Assembly (NCBI RefSeq): GCF_010915725.1
Contig: NZ_JAAIJR010000048.1
Coordinates: 1 to 39,123, forward strand
Reading direction: 5' to 3'
DNA length: 39,123 bases
Source of the DNA: Thiorhodococcus mannitoliphagus
GTDB lineage: Bacteria > Pseudomonadota > Gammaproteobacteria > Chromatiales > Chromatiaceae
Shown: piece by piece, positions 35,355 to 39,123 of the stretch
How the letters are laid out: every line of letters starts with the position of its first letter
How positions within the stretch are numbered: the stretch's first letter is position 1
Program-made: the position numbers and the translations under genes
Notes under the pieces: model-generated
Told to the model about the DNA's origin: nothing
The model's database searches: none
The model's input: the letters and a program-made list of their open reading frames with translations, nothing else

Positions 35355-35404
35355 CTTAGTAAATTACTAGGTTTTCAATATACGCCCATACGGGCTGGTT
35401 TCAA
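35355..35404 (-). promoter_or_regulatory. suf promoter with overlapping palindromic operator
   Basis: On the minus strand TTGAAA (35404-35399), a 16-bp spacer and TATATT (35382-35377) form a clear sigma-70 promoter whose start should fall near 35370. Directly over that start lies CTTAGTAAATTACTAGG (35355-35371, + strand), a 17-bp palindrome with seven of eight pairs matched about a central A. Its place suits a repressor of the Rrf2 type (IscR/SufR-like), which commonly control suf operons, but the motif is not identical to known IscR boxes. Confidence 0.55.
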
Positions 35405-35671
35405 ATCCCCGCATCAAAAGACGTCGAGGTCGCTGCGCGATGCCACGCAGATTCTGTCCATGACGGTCGATTTCAAGCCGGCTAGCCGCTCTCTTTGGCC
35501 GAGCCTTCTCTGGGCGATGAGGCCGCGGCGGGCAAGACTCCGGAAACAAGCCCGCGCCATCGACGCTTGGATATCGAGAGGTGTCGAGCGTACATCAACG
35601 CGAGATTATATCTCAGGTTTCGGGGTTGAAGTTCGCCATGCTGAAGGCCTTTCGAGCAGCCCGGGCACTCC

Positions 35672-35839
35672 CTAGGAGCCTGTCCGACTTAGGATGAATC
35701 GGCTGCGGAATCGGGAGAAGGGTCCCTTTCGCCCCGCTTTTTCGTTACATAGAACCACTATGCGCCTCAAAACCGGAACGAAATGGCCTCGCTCTCCCAC
35801 TTCCTCGCTTCGATCCCTCCAAGTCGGACAGGCTCCTAG
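35672..35839 (+). mobile_element. 168-bp MITE with 19-bp perfect inverted ends and CTAG boundaries
   Basis: Ends are CTAGGAGCCTGTCCGACTT and AAGTCGGACAGGCTCCTAG, perfect inverse complements. The outer CTAG on each side could be a 4-bp target duplication, as made by IS5-group transposases. The interior is non-coding. No transposase with such ends is in the window, so it would be a non-autonomous derivative. Confidence 0.85.
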
Positions 35840-36372
35840 ACGGGAGAGCGAAGTCTGTGTTCTCAATTTGCCGCCTGGTTCCCCGGCGGCGGCGCATGAT
35901 CTCACCCATGGCCCAGGTTGTGACCCGCCCTCTCTCAGAACCGGATAGGCGACTTTCCCACATCCAGTTCCTCAATCGCCCCCTTCACCGAAAGGCATCC
36001 GGGGACGGGAGACGGGAGAAACTCGGGCAAGGCTCGCGCCTCTCGCAGTCGCGCCTATCGGTCTCGGCGCCGTGCTGCGCGGCAGCATGATCAAGGTCGC
36101 GATTCTCGATTGGCTGCGCCTTCTGCCGTTGGGGGCTCGCCCTCGCCGACTGAGGCGCCTGGCGAACCGGGGCGGACCTACTGGCCATGTTCGGCGCCTT
36201 CCCCGTCAGTCAGATGCAGTCCGAGCCGAAGGTGGTGCGGGCATGTTCGAGCGTCAGTCGATGGGCTCATGCTGACCGAGCCCGCGCTCGCGCCGCTCGG
36301 GATCGTGGCGCGGCGGGGCCTGAGTTTAACTGCCCAGTCGATCCAGCATCCTGACGCGGACCAGCTGCGTCA
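35840..36372. other. Gene-poor region between the MITE and the DUF2333 gene
   Basis: About 530 bp, together with 35405-35671 on the other side of the element. Short open frames exist on both strands, but none has a ribosome binding site or recognisable motif. It may contain remnants of degraded genes. Confidence 0.4.
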
Positions 36373-37389
36373 TCAGCCGCGTTCGAGCAGCACGCGCAGA
36401 TCGATCACCGCAGCGTTGGCTCGCGAGATGTAGGATCCCATCACGAGTGAGTGATTCGAAAACAGGCCGTAACCGTGACCATTGAGCACGATGGGACTCC
36501 ACTTAGGCAGGCTGGCGCCCTGCAGATCCCGCAGGACCTGTTGCAATGAACGCTGGGCATTCTTGTCAGCCAACACGTCGGCGAAGTCGATCGCCAGGGC
36601 TTGCATGGTGTGCAGCAACGCCCAGCTGTAGCCGCGGGCTTCATAGAAGATATCGTCAATCTGATCCCAGGCAGTTTGGTCGAGCGACGGCGCACTCTGC
36701 AAGACGAGTGCCGCGGTCAGCTCGGTGTCACCCACGCTGGCGCTCAGGCTCTGCGCGTAGCTACCAAGGCGCTTTTCGACGACTTGCAGATAGGCGGTTA
36801 GATTGTCGGCGCGCGTGTGGAATTGGGCGGATCGATCGGTACCCGACATCAGTGCGTTCATGTAACGCTGGAGTGCCGCCAAACCGCGCCGATATTCTCC
36901 TTCGGTCGATGGCAGCATCCAGGACGAAGCGTCGAAGTTGAATTGCGATTCGGCCTCGCGCAGGTCGACATTCTCAGCCGACTGCGTCTGCGAACGACTG
37001 AAATCGTTGCGCAAGGCGCCCACCGAATCGCGCAGTTCCGTCAGCACACCGAATTCCCAATGCGGCGTGTTGTCCATCCACAGTCCCGGAGGCAGCATGT
37101 CATTGCTCAGATAGCCGCCGGGTTTGTCGAGCAGTGCCTCGGCCACACCCATCACCGCCGATACGGTCGCGACACCGGGCTTCAGCGTGACGTCCTCGCC
37201 ATCGAACCGCAGCAAGGCTTCCTCGGATACATCGAGATGTGCCGGCTGGACCGACCAGTAGGCGCCCAACCCGCCAATCACCATGACCAGCAACAACAGA
37301 ATGCCGCCGATCAGGATACCGAACCCGAGCCCTCGTCGCCCGGCGACTTGAGCCGGAGTCTTCTGGAACTCGCGCGTGGTTTCGTTCAT
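36373..37389 (-). CDS. DUF2333 family membrane protein
   Basis: 338 residues with one transmembrane segment near the N-terminus (about 22-46) and a large soluble, largely helical domain predicted outside the cytoplasm. It matches the gammaproteobacterial DUF2333 family through GGYLSNDMLPPGLWMDNTPHW-type sequence (near 91-111), SRSQTQSAENVDLREAES and the C-terminal NGHGYGLFSNHSLVMGSY. The function of the family is not known. It stands alone: upstream is a MITE-containing gap and downstream a gene-poor region. The ATG at 37389 has weak GGAG-like sequence before it. Length is normal for the family. Confidence 0.88.
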   Translation of the reverse strand: MNETTREFQKTPAQVAGRRGLGFGILIGGILLLLVMVIGGLGAYWSVQPAHLDVSEEALLRFDGEDVTLKPGVATVSAVMGVAEALLDKPGGYLSNDMLPPGLWMDNTPHWEFGVLTELRDSVGALRNDFSRSQTQSAENVDLREAESQFNFDASSWMLPSTEGEYRRGLAALQRYMNALMSGTDRSAQFHTRADNLTAYLQVVEKRLGSYAQSLSASVGDTELTAALVLQSAPSLDQTAWDQIDDIFYEARGYSWALLHTMQALAIDFADVLADKNAQRSLQQVLRDLQGASLPKWSPIVLNGHGYGLFSNHSLVMGSYISRANAAVIDLRVLLERG

Positions 37390-37549
37390 CAGGATTCGCT
37401 CCTATGCTTTGTAGAGAAAGACCATTTCAGGCCGCCGCATCGATTAAGGGAGTCATGTCCGAGTGAGGGAGTCATGTCTGAGACATCAGCAAGGGTTCAA
37501 TATACAGCGCGAAGCGCAAGATGTGGAGTTCGCTGCAGTCGAGCCTCAC

Positions 37550-37663
37550 CACCTATGGGTTTTATGTAGCCAGGGCTTCCAGCCCTGGCAAACCAGGCCA
37601 GGATGGCCTGGCTACGCAGGCTTGGAGCGGCTGTTCCGGTTGATTTCGGGAAACCGATAGGTG
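37550..37663 (+). mobile_element. 114-bp MITE-like element, copy 2
   Basis: It differs from the copy at 13935-14048 at only three positions, one of which breaks the left terminal repeat (CACCTATGGG). Both copies follow CTCAC on the left, and here TTGAG follows on the right, so the true inverted end may reach 18 bp. The near identity implies recent spread. Confidence 0.85.
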
Positions 37664-37858
37664 TTGAGCAGTCGAGCAAACGGGGAACGATTTCGTTTGA
37701 CTTTTTCTTATCTCAAAAGTTACGAGCATCGCGCTGAACCACGGCAGCATCTCTGTCATGAGTTCAGTCAGGCCATCTCGGCGGCTTCCAGATCTGCCGA
37801 GGAAAGCCGCCCCGGCTCTGTGATAGAGTGCGCGCCGAAGCTCATGGAGAATTCGTCG

Positions 37859-38293
37859 ATGATCAGAACTTCCTTGCAAACCCGGCTAGACAGACTCTTT
37901 CCCGCGATCTTCCTCGTCGCTCTGCTCGCCGGATGCCAAACCCCGCCCGCTCAAGACACCGCCGCCTCGGCGACAACGGCAGACTCTGCTTGCGTTGCGG
38001 CTTGCGACCTCAAGAAGAGCCAATGCGAGTCCCGTCAGAAGCTCAGGCTGCAGGACTGCGAGGCCTATCGGAGCAGTACGGATGGCGGGAAGGAGAATTG
38101 TCTGGCCCGCTTCGGGTCGCATTGCGTCGAGCCAGCGGAGTGCCTCGCCCCGGATCTGAGCATCTGTCAATCCCAGCTCGAAGGCTGTCTGAGCGAGTGC
38201 CCAGCGCAAACCGATGCGCCCCCCCTTCTCGGCAGAGGCGAAGCACTCAGCATCGACACCCAGGAAGACCCAGGCGCCGACGCACCCAAGTGA
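37859..38293 (+). CDS. Cysteine-rich predicted lipoprotein
   Basis: 144 residues. The N-terminus has a basic start and hydrophobic stretch ending in LLAGC, with C26 as the lipidation site. The mature part has ten more cysteines in spaced pairs (CVAAC, then singles, AEC, SIC, EGC, SEC), an even number suited to periplasmic disulfides. It ends in an acidic, Pro-rich tail. I do not recognise the family. Start: ATG at 37859 with GGAG 9 nt upstream, giving a good signal peptide; an ATG at 37844 is also in frame. It follows the DUF2333 gene divergently, with the second 114-bp element in the gap. Confidence 0.75.
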   Translation: MIRTSLQTRLDRLFPAIFLVALLAGCQTPPAQDTAASATTADSACVAACDLKKSQCESRQKLRLQDCEAYRSSTDGGKENCLARFGSHCVEPAECLAPDLSICQSQLEGCLSECPAQTDAPPLLGRGEALSIDTQEDPGADAPK

Positions 38294-38583
38294 TGCCCTG
38301 TGGCTGATTCTAGGCGCAAATCAAGCAAGATCGGCGCTGTCCCGCGCGCGAGTGGCAGCGATGCGAGCGCCGAATCAGCGGAGGCCAGCACCCTCATCTT
38401 CGCCCTGCGGTTCTGGCCTCGTCCGGGCGGTGCTCTTGTCGGGCAACCCCCCTAGCCAGCGCGCCAATCACGCCCAACTGCGTGCGAAAGCGCACTGCAA
38501 GAACTGCGAGGTGATGGCAAGCGCGGAGCGAACGACCGGTGAGCGAAGGAGCCGTACCGCCATCGCCCCTAAACTGTTGTCGC

Positions 38584-38984
38584 TCACGCTACTCCTCTCA
38601 GAGTAGTCCCCGCTGATATTTGCCAGTTTCCGTCACCGCTGTTGTCGAGACTTGTGATCCACGACTGGGCCAGCTCGCCCAATCGCTCGGGCGTGACTAG
38701 AAGAACGTTCATACGGATGTCACCGAGCTGGTCGAGCTTGGACTCCTGGAGCGCGGCAACGAAGGGGGCTCGTGGTCCCTGACGACGAAATCCTGATCCA
38801 TGCCGGCATCCGCGATGCGGCCTGATGTCAGGAGCGCGCTGACCCGCTCGCGCTCGACACTGACTGCATATCCGAACAAACCGGACGGTTGAGCAATGCA
38901 GGCAACATGGCCGGTGAGGAGGCGGGCGAATCCTAGAAATTCGCGACGCAATCGTTCTTGGAGCTCGTCAATAAAGAATCGCCC
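38584..38984 (-). pseudogene. Frameshifted, 5'-truncated gene remnant
   Basis: Two frames join into one protein-like sequence. The first (38984 to about 38765) reads FFIDELQERLRREF...RDHEPP, and the second (about 38763 to the TGA at 38584) reads VAALQESKLDQLGDIR...PERLGELAQSW. Inserting one base in the CCCCC run near 38765 fuses them. The first frame has an upstream stop (38985-38987) and no start codon, so the gene is also cut at its 5' end. The family was not recognised. A single sequencing error could explain the shift but not the missing start. Confidence 0.45.
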
Positions 38985-39087
38985 TCAGACGCTGTATAGG
39001 AACTAAGTAACTGATTCGCTGTCGAAAAAATCTGAATAACATGGCGATTTAATACGAATGCCCTCTTTTCATTCGGAGGAGATCAAG

Positions 39088-39123
39088 ATGAATTCAGACA
39101 ATGCCCATACACCTTTACGCTAT
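39088..39123 (+). CDS. Start of a gene running off the window
   Basis: ATG followed by eleven sense codons (MNSDNAHTPLRY) to the last base. It is preceded by an excellent ribosome binding site, GGAGGAGATCAAG, with 6-7 nt spacing, and by an AT-rich stretch (39000-39060) suited to a promoter. Too short to identify. Confidence 0.5.
   Translation, partial: MNSDNAHTPLRY

Noticed and set aside
36110-36433. Open frame overlapping the end of the DUF2333 gene
   Set aside because: No ribosome binding site or motif, and it overlaps a conserved gene on the other strand.

Overview
The window looks like chromosomal DNA of a high-GC gammaproteobacterium, most plausibly a Chromatiales / purple-sulfur-type organism. 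I infer this from the aroA-cmk-rpsA-ihfB order, yhbY, PhoBR, a DUF2333 gene, an extra V-type ATPase operon and dense dispersed palindromic repeats. No rRNA, tRNA, CRISPR array or full-length transposase was found. The first ~120 bases are homopolymer-rich and look like a contig-end artefact.

Layout. 0.2-7.9 kb (+): V-type ATPase genes K-F-E-A, then a 1.7-kb AT-richer interruption (small unknown gene and c-type cytochrome lipoprotein among repeats), then B, a YkgJ-type Cys-cluster protein, another repeat, and D. 7.9-9.2 kb (-): NUDIX hydrolase and class I glutamine amidotransferase. 9.7-11.2 kb (+): PutP-type Na+/solute symporter. 11.6-13.7 kb (+): PhoB-PhoR. 14.1-18.4 kb (-): aroA-cmk-rpsA-ihfB. 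18.6-20.5 kb (+): dihydrolipoyl dehydrogenase-like flavoprotein and YhbY. 21.5-25.4 kb: a YfiR-family protein with an apparent domain duplication, convergent with a TonB-dependent receptor across a five-unit hairpin array. 26.0-29.0 kb (-): a molybdopterin/tungstopterin enzyme resembling the acetylene hydratase branch, followed by an ATP-grasp-like protein. 29.5-31.3 kb (+): a stand-alone CZB zinc-sensor protein and an alkaline-phosphatase-superfamily enzyme. 31.3-35.3 kb (-): sufBCD-sufT. 36.4-37.4 kb (-): DUF2333 membrane protein. 37.9-39.1 kb: a Cys-rich lipoprotein, a decayed frameshifted gene and the first codons of a gene running off the end.

The intergenic spaces hold at least five repeat families: a ~130-bp REP-like element (3 copies), a 201-bp unit (tandem pair plus a relic), a 107-bp palindromic element (single, tandem pair, and a related five-unit array), a 114-bp element with terminal inverted repeats (2 copies, 3 differences), and a 168-bp CTAG-bounded element with 19-bp perfect ends.

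The points most worth following up are the molybdoenzyme/ATP-grasp pair, the cytochrome cargo inside the V-ATPase operon, the double YfiR protein facing a TonB receptor, the operator-like palindrome at the suf promoter, and the repeat families.
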